From an uncultured Flavobacterium sp. (lineage in GTDB: Bacteria; Bacteroidota; Bacteroidia; Flavobacteriales; Flavobacteriaceae): 11,532 nt of DNA. Every line of letters begins with the position of its first letter. Positions within the stretch are counted from its first letter, which is position 1. A program made the position numbers and the translations under genes. The notes below the pieces were generated by a model. It was given only the letters and a program-made list of their open reading frames with translations. It did no database searches and was not told where the DNA came from. The stretch spans positions 1 through 11,532 of the forward strand of contig CAMLFV010000083.1 of the NCBI GenBank assembly GCA_946479395.1, given 5' to 3'. Shown piece after piece: positions 1 through 7,433 of the stretch.

Positions 1-264
1 ACTAATGTTTTGGTGGTGCCAGAAGTAGCATCGTACGAACAACAAGGAAAAATCAATGTGTACAAAGTGGTTAAAGATACAGTTGTTTCAACAGTTGTAG
101 ATGTTACAGCGCGTGTAGACAACATGATTATTGTAAAACAAGGAATTAAAGAAGGCGATATTATAGTGGTTAGCGGTGTTGGATCTTTAAGAAACAAAAC
201 GGCTATTAAGCCTAAACAAGTAAATTTCGATACCATTGTTAACGCTGTAAAACCTGTTTTTTAA
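1..264 (+). CDS. RND efflux periplasmic adaptor (membrane fusion protein), C-terminal fragment
   Basis: This is the last 87 codons of a gene that begins before the window; the frame is open from base 1 and ends in TAA. The visible part matches the membrane-proximal C-terminal domain of AcrA/MexA-type adaptors: a strand of the LVVPEVA kind, then QQGKINVYKV, then the characteristic IKEGDIIVVSGVGSLRNKT ending with a lysine-rich tail (IKPKQ). Such adaptors are lipid-anchored or exported periplasmic proteins that join the inner-membrane RND pump to the outer-membrane channel. The gene lies 11 bases before the permease gene, which supports a single operon. The lipoyl and hairpin domains and the signal sequence lie outside the window, so substrate class and exact family cannot be judged. 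Confidence 0.9.
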   Translation, partial: TNVLVVPEVASYEQQGKINVYKVVKDTVVSTVVDVTARVDNMIIVKQGIKEGDIIVVSGVGSLRNKTAIKPKQVNFDTIVNAVKPVF

Positions 265-275
265 TTTAAATTATT

Positions 276-3200
276 ATGCTAAAAACGTTTATTGAAAGAC
301 CTGTATTATCTACAGTTATTTCTATTTTAATAGTAATTCTGGGTGTTTTGGGGTTAACGGTATTGCCCGTGACTCAATACCCGGATATTGCACCTCCAAC
401 CGTACAGGTAGCGGCTTCTTATCCCGGAGCAAATGCACAAACGGTGTTAGAAAGTGTTATTGTACCAATTGAAGAGCAGATCAATGGTGTTGAAGGTATG
501 GATTATATCACATCAACAGCCAGTAACGATGGTTCTGCATCAATTCAGGTAGTTTTTAAACAAGGGATCGATCCCGATATTGCTGCTGTAAACGTTCAAA
601 ACCGCGTATCGCGTGCTACGCCATTGTTACCAACAGAGGTTACACGTTCTGGGGTTACAACGCAAAAACAGCAAACATCGTCGTTAATGTTTTTATCGTT
701 CTATTCAGAAAATAAAAATTACGATGCTACGTATATTCAAAACTACATGAACATTAACGTTATTCCCGAAATTAAAAGGGTTAATGGAGTAGGAGATGCG
801 TCGGTTTTCGGGGCACGAAACTATTCAATGCGTATATGGTTGAATCCTACAAAAATGGCGGCGCACGGTTTGGTTCCTGCCGATGTCAGTTCAGCAATTA
901 ACGAACAATCGTTAGAAGCAGCCGCTGGTCAGTTAGGTGAAAATTCAGGTGAATCGTTCCAATATATTATCAAATACAGCGGAAAGTATAAAACCGAAGA
1001 ACAATATGGCGATATCGTTATAAAATCGTTAGATAACGGGCAAGTGCTGCGTTTACAGGATGTTGCCGAGATTGAATTAGGTTCACAAACTTATGGTGGA
1101 TATTCCGAATTAAACGGAAATCCTGCGGTAGCAATGGCAATTTATCAAACGCCGGGATCAAACGCGCAAGATATCATCAACAACATTAAAAAAGAATTGA
1201 GTGTTATTGAAAAGAACTTGCCCGAAGGAATTAAGTACAGAATTAACTTAGATTCGAACGAGTTCTTAGACGCATCGATAGATAAAGTTGTTACCACTTT
1301 AATTGAAGCTTTTATTTTGGTATTCATTGTGGTTTATATCTTTTTGCAAGATTTTAGATCAACCTTAGTACCGTTAATTGCGGTGCCTGTATCGATCATT
1401 GGAACATTTTTCTTCTTGAATTTGTTCGGTTACTCGTTAAACCTTTTAACCCTTTTCGCTCTTGTACTCGCCATTGGTATTGTGGTAGATGATGCCATTG
1501 TGGTTGTAGAAGCCGTACACGCAAAAATGAAAGAAACCGGACAAGATGCCACCACGGCAACAAATAATGCCATGAGCGAAATATCGGGTGCTATTGTTTC
1601 CATAACGTTGGTAATGTGTGCCGTTTTTATTCCTGTAACATTTATTAGCGGACCAACGGGAGTTTTCTATAAACAGTTTGGTGTAACGCTGATCGTTGCA
1701 ATTGCCATATCGGCAGTAAACGCATTAACTTTAAGTCCGGCGCTATGTGCTTTGTTCTTAAAACAACATGATGATGCACATGGTAAAAAACGCAATTTTG
1801 TTCAACGATTTTTCGATGCGTTTAATAACTCGTTCAACGCCATGACTAATAAATATGGTAAATCGTTTGGCTTTTTGTTTAAACACAAATGGGTAACGTT
1901 TATTATATTAATTGCTTGTTTGGGCGGAACTTATTTAGCAAATAAAACAATGCCGGCAGGTTTTGTACCTAATGAAGACCGTGGATTTATCATGGGTAAC
2001 GTAGAATTACCTGCAGGGGCATCGGTTGACCGTGTATATAAATTAGAAAAAGAATTTTCTAAACAGGCAGAAAAAATTCCTGGGGTAGAATCGGTAACCG
2101 TTATTTCGGGTCGAAGCATTATTTCAGGTTCAGGATCTAACTACGGTTTTATGTTGATAAAAATGCAACCGTTTAAAGATCGTAAAACAGAAGAAAAATC
2201 TACCGATGCAGCTATTGGGCAACTTTTTGGTTTAGCCGGTAAAAATTTCCCCGAAGCTAAAATGATTTTCTTTCAACCGCCAAGTATTCCAGGTTTTGGT
2301 ATGTCGGGTGGATTTGAATTGAAATTGTTAGATAAATCGGGTGGTGATCTAAAAGAATTCGACAAAAAAACGCAAGAATACATTGCCGCATTAATGCAGC
2401 GTCCGGAAATTATGTATGCGCAAACACCGTTTAACACCAATTATGCGCAGTACGAAATTAAGTTAGATATTGTTCGTGCAAAACAATCGGGAGTATCGGT
2501 AAGTAGCATATTTTCTGCATTGCAAGGATACATTGGTGGTAATTACGTAAGCGATTTTACACGTTTTGGTAAGCAATACCGCGTAATGTTACAGTCTTTA
2601 CCGGGCGATCGTAAAAATATTTCAAGCTTAAACGGAATGTTCGTTCGCACAACATCTGGCGCAATGGCACCGTTAAGTCAGTTTGTAACATTAGAAAAAG
2701 TGTACGGGCCACAATCTGTTAACCGTTTTAACTTATTTACATCGGCAAACGTTTCAGGAGCCCCAAAACCGGGCTATTCTTCAGGTGATGCTATTAAAGC
2801 GGTACAAGAAGTTGCTCAACAAAAATTATCTACAAATTATGGTGTTGATTTTACCGGTTTAACGCGTGAAGAAATCAACGCAGGTTCGCAAACCATTTTA
2901 ATTTTTGCCTTATGTATCGTGTTTGTTTATTTCATTTTAGCAGCACAGTATGAAAGTTATATGTTGCCATTCGCGGTAATTTTATCGTTGCCAACAGGTA
3001 TCATGGGGGCGTTCTTGTCGCAAAAAGTTGCAGGATTAGAAAACAACATCTATTTCCAGATTGCATTGGTAATGCTCGTTGGACTGCTCGCCAAGAATGC
3101 CATTTTAATTGTGGAATTTGCGTTGCAGCGAAGAAAACACGGCGAAACCATTGTACAGGCAGCAATTGACGGAGCAAAAGCACGTTTACGCCCGATTTTA

Positions 3201-3419
3201 ATGACATCGTTTGCCTTTATTTTAGGTTTGATGCCATTGGTTTTCGCAGGTGGAGTTGGATACATTGGTAACCGATCAATTGGTACGGGTGCAGCGTTTG
3301 GTTTGTTAATTGGAACCATTTTAGGAGTGTTTGTAATTCCTGTATTGTTTGTAATTTTCCAAACATTGCAAGAAAAAATCAAACCGGTAATATTCGATCA
3401 AAAAGCAATAGAAGAGTAA
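276..3419 (+). CDS. RND multidrug efflux permease, HAE1 family (AcrB-like)
   Basis: A complete 1047-residue inner-membrane proton/drug antiporter, close in length to E. coli AcrB (1049). The N-terminus (FIERPVLSTVISILIVILG) is the standard first transmembrane helix of the family, followed by the first porter domain (VLPVTQYPDIAPPTVQV). The proton-relay residues are present: Asp405 and Asp406 in TM4 (GIVVDDAIVVVEA), matching AcrB D407/D408, and Lys940 in TM10 (GLLAKNAILIVEFA), at the same position as AcrB K940. The duplicated architecture (6 helices, porter loop, 6 helices, porter loop) is intact with no frameshift. It follows the adaptor by 11 bases and precedes the outer-membrane factor by 2 bases, so the three are co-transcribed. 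By family it exports hydrophobic or amphiphilic compounds such as drugs, dyes, detergents or bile salts; the real substrate cannot be read from sequence. No regulator gene lies in the window. Confidence 0.97.
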   Translation: MLKTFIERPVLSTVISILIVILGVLGLTVLPVTQYPDIAPPTVQVAASYPGANAQTVLESVIVPIEEQINGVEGMDYITSTASNDGSASIQVVFKQGIDPDIAAVNVQNRVSRATPLLPTEVTRSGVTTQKQQTSSLMFLSFYSENKNYDATYIQNYMNINVIPEIKRVNGVGDASVFGARNYSMRIWLNPTKMAAHGLVPADVSSAINEQSLEAAAGQLGENSGESFQYIIKYSGKYKTEEQYGDIVIKSLDNGQVLRLQDVAEIELGSQTYGGYSELNGNPAVAMAIYQTPGSNAQDIINNIKKELSVIEKNLPEGIKYRINLDSNEFLDASIDKVVTTLIEAFILVFIVVYIFLQDFRSTLVPLIAVPVSIIGTFFFLNLFGYSLNLLTLFALVLAIGIVVDDAIVVVEAVHAKMKETGQDATTATNNAMSEISGAIVSITLVMCAVFIPVTFISGPTGVFYKQFGVTLIVAIAISAVNALTLSPALCALFLKQHDDAHGKKRNFVQRFFDAFNNSFNAMTNKYGKSFGFLFKHKWVTFIILIACLGGTYLANKTMPAGFVPNEDRGFIMGNVELPAGASVDRVYKLEKEFSKQAEKIPGVESVTVISGRSIISGSGSNYGFMLIKMQPFKDRKTEEKSTDAAIGQLFGLAGKNFPEAKMIFFQPPSIPGFGMSGGFELKLLDKSGGDLKEFDKKTQEYIAALMQRPEIMYAQTPFNTNYAQYEIKLDIVRAKQSGVSVSSIFSALQGYIGGNYVSDFTRFGKQYRVMLQSLPGDRKNISSLNGMFVRTTSGAMAPLSQFVTLEKVYGPQSVNRFNLFTSANVSGAPKPGYSSGDAIKAVQEVAQQKLSTNYGVDFTGLTREEINAGSQTILIFALCIVFVYFILAAQYESYMLPFAVILSLPTGIMGAFLSQKVAGLENNIYFQIALVMLVGLLAKNAILIVEFALQRRKHGETIVQAAIDGAKARLRPILMTSFAFILGLMPLVFAGGVGYIGNRSIGTGAAFGLLIGTILGVFVIPVLFVIFQTLQEKIKPVIFDQKAIEE

Positions 3420-3421
3420 AT

Positions 3422-4822
3422 ATGAATACTATATATAAAACAGCCTTTGTGGCAATTACAGCTGTTTCGTTACAATCATGTATTGCTACAAAAGATTATC
3501 AAAAACCGAATGCTTGGGAAAACGCATCGTTCAATACAAACGAGGTTGTTAAAGACAGTGCCGTACAAAGTGTATTGCCATGGCAACAGGTTTTTACCGA
3601 TACCGCTTTGCAACAACACATTCAAACTGCGTTAGATAATAACTTGGATATTCGTGTGGCACTAGAGAATATCAATCAGGCGCAATCGTATCTATCGCAA
3701 GGAAGAATGGGTTATTTACCAACATTTACAATCGGTACAAATTATACACATTCGGTAAACTCGATCAATACACAGTTTGGTAGAATTTTAGGACAACGCC
3801 AACGATTAGATCAGTTTGATATCACCGGAAGTTTAGGTTGGGAAGCCGATATCTGGGGGAAAATCACCAGTAAAAAATTAGCTGCCGAAGCTACTTATTT
3901 GCAAACCGTTGCTGCACATCAGGTAGTAAAAACGCAGTTGATATCGCAAGTAGCATCAACCTATTACAATTTATTGGCGTTAGATGCCCAAAAACAAGTG
4001 GCATTAAAAACAATTGAAAACCGCAGTAAAAGTTTAGAAACCAATAAAGCGTTGAAAGATGCCGGCAAAGTTACTGAAGTTGCCGTAAAGCAAACCGAAG
4101 CACAGGTTTTAAGCGCGCAGGCTTTGTTGTTGGATATTGAAAATAACATCAAAATTCAAGAAAACTCATTAAGTATTTTAGAAGGATTGTTTCCTAAAGA
4201 AATAGAAAGATCAACTTTTGCAGATTTACAGTTGAATGTTGATACAGAAGAAGGCGTGTCGATTGAAACATTAAACAACAGACCCGATATTCAGGCTGCC
4301 GAATTAGGTTTAAGAAACGCTTTTGAATTGACGAATGTTGCCAAAGCAAGTTTTTATCCAACATTAAAATTAACGGCAAGCGGCGGTTTACAATCGGTTG
4401 AATTTGAAAAATTGTTTGATCCAACGTCGTTTTTTGCAAGCATTGTAGCCGGAATTGCGCAACCTGTTTTAAACGGCAGACAAATTCGTACGCAATATGA
4501 AATCAGCTTATCAAATCAGGAAAAAGCATTCTTAAATTACAAGCAAACAGTTTTAAATGCAAGCAAAGAAATTTCTGATGCGTTGTATGCCATCGATATC
4601 AACAAAAAGAAATTAGTTTTAAAACAGCAAGAAGCCGAAGCTTACACAACGGCGGTTAACTATTCGCACGAGTTGTTAAACAATGGTATGGCAAATTATC
4701 TGGAGGTTTTAACGGCAACAGAAAGCGAATTAAACGCCCAGTTGAACATTATTACCACGCAGTATAATTTATGGAATGCCAACATACAGTTATATAAAGC
4801 AATGGGCGGTGGGGTAGAGTAA
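3422..4822 (+). CDS. Outer membrane efflux lipoprotein, TolC/NodT family
   Basis: A 466-residue outer-membrane factor completing the tripartite pump. The N-terminus is a lipoprotein signal: a short basic start, a hydrophobic stretch and the lipobox LQSC, with Cys20 as the predicted lipidated residue. The mature protein has the two-fold repeat of TolC-like channels (about residues 60-245 and 265-460), each rich in long helical segments with heptad character. Family-typical pieces are present, including SLGWEADIWGKI in the first half and NNRPDIQAAELGLRNA opening the second. The NodT-type lipoprotein form is the version usually found with RND permeases in Bacteroidota. The start is only 2 bases after the permease stop, so translation is probably coupled. 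The gene is followed by an intrinsic terminator, which marks the end of the operon. Confidence 0.95.
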   Translation: MNTIYKTAFVAITAVSLQSCIATKDYQKPNAWENASFNTNEVVKDSAVQSVLPWQQVFTDTALQQHIQTALDNNLDIRVALENINQAQSYLSQGRMGYLPTFTIGTNYTHSVNSINTQFGRILGQRQRLDQFDITGSLGWEADIWGKITSKKLAAEATYLQTVAAHQVVKTQLISQVASTYYNLLALDAQKQVALKTIENRSKSLETNKALKDAGKVTEVAVKQTEAQVLSAQALLLDIENNIKIQENSLSILEGLFPKEIERSTFADLQLNVDTEEGVSIETLNNRPDIQAAELGLRNAFELTNVAKASFYPTLKLTASGGLQSVEFEKLFDPTSFFASIVAGIAQPVLNGRQIRTQYEISLSNQEKAFLNYKQTVLNASKEISDALYAIDINKKKLVLKQQEAEAYTTAVNYSHELLNNGMANYLEVLTATESELNAQLNIITTQYNLWNANIQLYKAMGGGVE

Positions 4823-4845
4823 TTTTTTCTATTTATATAAGTGAC

Positions 4846-4879
4846 TAATGCAGCTAATTTTAGCTGCATTAATTTTTTT
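4846..4879 (+). terminator. Intrinsic terminator of the RND efflux operon
   Basis: A perfect 11-bp inverted repeat (TAATGCAGCTA / TAGCTGCATTA, 4846-4856 and 4861-4871) with a 4-base loop is followed by one A and seven T. It begins 23 bases after the stop of the outer-membrane channel gene. This is a textbook Rho-independent terminator on the plus strand. Confidence 0.9.
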
Positions 4880-4926
4880 ATGAAGACGCTAAAAAGTCGA
4901 AGTTTTATGTTTTTTTTGATTTTTTG

Positions 4927-4934
4927 TATCTTTG
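4927..4934 (+). promoter_or_regulatory. Bacteroidota-type -7 promoter box (TATCTTTG) for the secreted-protein pair
   Basis: TATCTTTG is an exact match to the Bacteroidota -7 consensus TAnnTTTG, placed after the efflux terminator and 12 bases before the ATG at 4947. No good TTG is found 17-23 bases upstream, so the -33 half is weak. Transcription would start about 5 bases after the box, leaving a very short leader. The box also overlaps a TTG codon at 4932, which argues against that codon as a translation start. Confidence 0.5.
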
Positions 4935-4946
4935 AAAGAAAACAGC

Positions 4947-5519
4947 ATGAGATTTTTTTTGTTTTTGATGCTTTTTCCGTTGATAGGTTTTTCGCAAGAA
5001 TCGTTCAGTTACAAAACCAATAAACAGCAGTTTTTTAACTTGCGACCGGGAACCGATAAAACGTTTCACTACCTTAAAATGGATAAACAGGATATTGTAT
5101 CAAACACCTTATTTATAATTGATGAAGACACTAAAAAATTAGTAATACCCGAGAACGGCTATTACGAAATAACCGCATCGTTTCACTTTAATCCAAGTAC
5201 AAGCGTTATAAAGTTTAACAGAGGCGGGGTAAATTTTGGCATTGTTCAAATTTTCGATGGAGTAGAAGAATATGTCGCAGCAACCAGAAAATCATTCGAT
5301 CAGGATAATCAGGATCAGTTTTCGCGGATCGAAGTGTATCCAACCATTGTTTATCTGCCAAAAGATGCCGTTATAGCACCAGCAATTAGTACCGGTTTGC
5401 TGGGGAATGTGCTGTTGAGTTGCGAAATTGGCTGTACGCGGAAGAACAAAAACTGCACGTCGTTTTCTATGAGTATAAAATTAATTAGCGATCAAGATGG
5501 GTTTCAAAGATATTATTAA
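4947..5519 (+). CDS. Secreted protein of unknown function with C1q/TNF-like beta-sandwich pattern (paralogue A)
   Basis: A 190-residue exported protein. Residues 1-17 (MRFFLFLMLFPLIGFSQ) form a short signal peptide, probably cut after FSQ. The mature part is strand-rich: an N-terminal segment ending in LKMDKQDIVSN, the core LVIPENGYYEITASFHFNP (about 65-83), and a later VYLPKDAVIAPAIST (about 135-149). A flexible 'N...D....V...G.Y....' block followed by strands resembles C1q/TNF-like jelly-roll proteins, which Bacteroidota encode as secreted or surface proteins; this is pattern reading, not a database match. Three cysteines cluster near the C-terminus (159, 163, 170) and could form a disulfide. 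The ATG at 4947 is chosen over the TTG at 4932 because the TTG lies inside the promoter box. The 3' end overlaps the next gene by 23 bases, and that gene encodes a related protein. Function is unknown. Confidence 0.7.
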   Translation: MRFFLFLMLFPLIGFSQESFSYKTNKQQFFNLRPGTDKTFHYLKMDKQDIVSNTLFIIDEDTKKLVIPENGYYEITASFHFNPSTSVIKFNRGGVNFGIVQIFDGVEEYVAATRKSFDQDNQDQFSRIEVYPTIVYLPKDAVIAPAISTGLLGNVLLSCEIGCTRKNKNCTSFSMSIKLISDQDGFQRYY

Positions 5520-6057
5520 GGTTTTAATTTTTTTTGTTGGATTTAGCGGATTTGCTCAGGAGAAATCGTTTTATATTAGAAGTATCCGAAGCATTCATCT
5601 GGAAAATACACCATCGGTAATGCAACAGTTAAAGTTTGAACCGGTTGATGTAGTTTACAATAAAATTACCCAGTTTTTAAACGATAAAATCACTGTTTCG
5701 TCATCGGGAACGTTTGAGGTTTCTGCCTTTGCAAACATCAATCCGGGCGTAATGGGCAGTTCGTCTAAAGACAGTATTCACATGGAATTGTATCTTGTAA
5801 AAAATACCCCAGAACAAGCAGAAAATATTCTTGCTAAAACCGCTTTTAAATTTAGTTATGGGAATTTTGATGTTGCCGCAGGACTTTTAATTGCTCCAAC
5901 CGAAGTCCAATTACAAAAAAACGATGAAATTTCTCTGTGGGTTAAAATTTTACCGACATCGAATATCGATATCAATAAAAGCCCGAAATACGATCATGTA
6001 ACCAAACCAACCGGAATGCAACAGATTGCTGGTATGCGGATTGAAAAAATTTTGTAA
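5497..6057 (+). CDS. Secreted protein of unknown function, C1q/TNF-like pattern (paralogue B)
   Basis: A 186-residue exported protein with a signal peptide at residues 1-21, probably cut after GFAQ. Its centre reads VVYNKITQFLNDKITVSSSG and then TFEVSAFANINPG. This aligns by eye with paralogue A (QDIVSNTLFIIDEDTKKLVI, then ENGYYEITASFHFNP), sharing an N, a D, the G-[TY]-[FY]-E core and a following NP. A late VQLQKNDEISLWVKI strand matches VYLPKDAVIAPAI of the first protein. The two look like ancient tandem duplicates. Unlike paralogue A, it has no cysteine. It starts 23 bases inside the previous gene in a different frame, so translation is probably coupled and the two products made together. 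No enzymatic motif is seen; a structural, adhesive or binding role is possible but not shown. Confidence 0.68.
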   Translation: MGFKDIIKVLIFFVGFSGFAQEKSFYIRSIRSIHLENTPSVMQQLKFEPVDVVYNKITQFLNDKITVSSSGTFEVSAFANINPGVMGSSSKDSIHMELYLVKNTPEQAENILAKTAFKFSYGNFDVAAGLLIAPTEVQLQKNDEISLWVKILPTSNIDINKSPKYDHVTKPTGMQQIAGMRIEKIL

Positions 6058-6071
6058 TAATATTCACTTTG
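6041..6071 (+). promoter_or_regulatory. Possible promoter for the hydrolase-sigma factor operon
   Basis: TTG at 6041-6043, a 20-base spacer and TCACTTTG at 6064-6071 fit the Bacteroidota layout with one mismatch (TC instead of TA) in the -7 box. It overlaps the end of the preceding gene and would give a leader of about 50 bases before the ATG at 6127, containing the hairpin at 6083-6104. The box is imperfect, so this is tentative. Confidence 0.3.
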
Positions 6072-6082
6072 GCTGTAACATT

Positions 6083-6104
6083 TTTTAGATTAATGCATCT
6101 AAAA
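6083..6104. repeat. Inverted repeat (hairpin or operator candidate) upstream of the hydrolase gene
   Basis: TTTTAGAT (6083-6090) and ATCTAAAA (6097-6104) form a perfect 8-bp inverted repeat around a 6-base centre. There is no T-run after it on the plus strand, so it is not a convincing intrinsic terminator there. It could be a protein-binding site or a leader hairpin. Confidence 0.4.
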
Positions 6105-6126
6105 GGTAATTTAAAAATATTCAGTC

Positions 6127-6960
6127 ATGAAAAAAGCAATCTTAACTACAGTCATTCTTCTATTTTCTTTTTTAACTTTCTCACAAGAATATCCTTTTTC
6201 AATAACTAAAACAGGAAAAGGGGATCAAGCGCTTATATTTATACCGGGATTTGCTAGTTCTGGAGATGTTTGGAACGAAACTGTAGATTCATTAAAAAGT
6301 GATTATACCTGTTACGTATTAACTATGTCGGGATTTGCAGGCGTACCACCAAAAGATAATATCTCATTTGAACATTGGAAAACTGAAATAGCTAAATTTA
6401 TCAAAGAGAATAAAATAAATAAACCTATTGTTATTGGACATAGTATGGGTGGTGGTTTAGCAATGGCAATTGCTGCTGATTATCCGGATTTACTAAATAA
6501 ATTTGTCGTAGTTGATGCGTTACCTTGTCTGTTTGCGCTAACTAATCCTGAATTTAAATCTGTTGCAGATAACGATTGTTCAAATTTGGTTGATCAAATT
6601 ATGAAAATGCCCGAAGATCAGTTTATTCAAATGCAAAAAATGAGTGTTGCCAGATTATCTACAACTCAATCTAAGCATAATGAAATTTTGGATTGGGGGT
6701 TAAAATCTGATAGAAAAACATTTGCTCAAATGTTCTGTGATTTTTCTAATACAGATTTAAGACAGCGTATAAAAAATGTACGAACTCCATCATTAATTTT
6801 GTTAGAAGCTCCTTTTAAAACAATAAAAGATTCTATTAACGAACAGTATATAGAAATGCCTTCTGCCCAGCTTAAATATGCTAATCAAGGTTTGCATTTT
6901 GTAATGTTTGATGATAAAGAATGGTACATTAATCAGTTAATTGATTTCTTAAAAAAGTAA
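6127..6960 (+). CDS. Exported alpha/beta hydrolase, first gene of an ECF sigma factor operon
   Basis: A 277-residue protein with a signal peptide (residues 1-19 or 1-20, ending TFSQE), so it probably acts in the periplasm or outside. The rest is a single alpha/beta-hydrolase domain. The oxyanion-hole strand is LIFIPGFASSGDVW (about 36-49), the nucleophile elbow is GHSMGGG with Ser106 as the predicted nucleophile, and the catalytic histidine is probably His257 in GLHFVMF. The acid is unclear. The usual G-x-x-D after the late strand is replaced by LILLEAPFKTI (223-233), so Asp130 (FVVVD), Glu227 or Asp235 must be considered. The substrate is unknown; the fold covers esterases, lipases and peptidases. 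The sigma factor gene begins 2 bases after its stop, so the hydrolase is part of the same transcript and may process the signal or be a target of the sigma factor; that link is inference. Confidence 0.88.
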   Translation: MKKAILTTVILLFSFLTFSQEYPFSITKTGKGDQALIFIPGFASSGDVWNETVDSLKSDYTCYVLTMSGFAGVPPKDNISFEHWKTEIAKFIKENKINKPIVIGHSMGGGLAMAIAADYPDLLNKFVVVDALPCLFALTNPEFKSVADNDCSNLVDQIMKMPEDQFIQMQKMSVARLSTTQSKHNEILDWGLKSDRKTFAQMFCDFSNTDLRQRIKNVRTPSLILLEAPFKTIKDSINEQYIEMPSAQLKYANQGLHFVMFDDKEWYINQLIDFLKK

Positions 6961-6962
6961 GA

Positions 6963-7433
6963 ATGGATTTTGATACAATCTATAAAAAATATTGGGATCG
7001 GATCTTTCGATTGTGCATGGGATACGTTAACGATTATGTCATGGCGCAAGATATGGCGCAAGACACATTTATCAGTGTGTGGACAAACCTATCGTCATTT
7101 CGGCAAGAAGCAGATATTGGAACTTGGATATACCGTATTGCTACTAATATCTGTTTACGCCAGTTAGAAAAAGATAAGCGAATTATAAAAGCAGAATTTC
7201 CCACTCATCTTATCGAAGAAATTAAACGGAATATTGAACCTGATATTCAATTGCTCTATAAGTTTATTGCAGAGCTTCCGGAGGTAGATCGAATTATAAT
7301 TTCTTTAGAACTGGAAGATGTGAATCAAGATCAGATTGCTCAAATTGTCGGTTTGTCAAAAAGTAATGTTCGTGTAAAAATTTATCGAATAAAAAATCAA
7401 CTTACACAAAAGTTTAAAGCTAATGGAAACTAA
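6963..7433 (+). CDS. ECF (extracytoplasmic function) RNA polymerase sigma factor
   Basis: A 156-residue group 4 sigma factor with only regions 2 and 4. Region 2 spans about residues 4-70 and includes YVNDYVMAQDMAQDTFISVW (the core-binding DxxQDTFxxVW block) and WIYRIATNICL (the -10 recognition segment). Region 4 spans about 94-150: ELPEVDRIIISLELEDVNQD followed by the helix-turn-helix QIAQIVGLSKSNVRVKIYR. The protein directs RNA polymerase to its own set of promoters when released from an inhibitor. It starts 2 bases after the hydrolase stop and its last 11 bases overlap the downstream membrane-protein gene, so stoichiometric co-expression is likely. The length is slightly short for the class but all needed parts are present. 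Confidence 0.95.
   Translation: MDFDTIYKKYWDRIFRLCMGYVNDYVMAQDMAQDTFISVWTNLSSFRQEADIGTWIYRIATNICLRQLEKDKRIIKAEFPTHLIEEIKRNIEPDIQLLYKFIAELPEVDRIIISLELEDVNQDQIAQIVGLSKSNVRVKIYRIKNQLTQKFKANGN

Noticed and set aside
3050..3382. 110-codon open frame on the minus strand inside the permease gene
   Set aside because: It lies opposite a fully conserved RND coding region, gives no recognisable protein pattern and has no promoter or neighbour logic; it is a shadow frame.
4932..4949. TTG start giving a longer form of secreted paralogue A
   Set aside because: The TTG is part of the TATCTTTG promoter box, so it would not be on the transcript; it also puts charged residues ahead of a good signal peptide.
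6083..6104. Intrinsic terminator after the secreted-protein pair
   Set aside because: The stem is AT-rich and no T-run follows on the plus strand.
6059..6123. Small mobile element (hairpin bounded by a short direct repeat)
   Set aside because: Eight AT-rich bases are too little to claim a target-site duplication, and no terminal inverted repeats lie at the edges.
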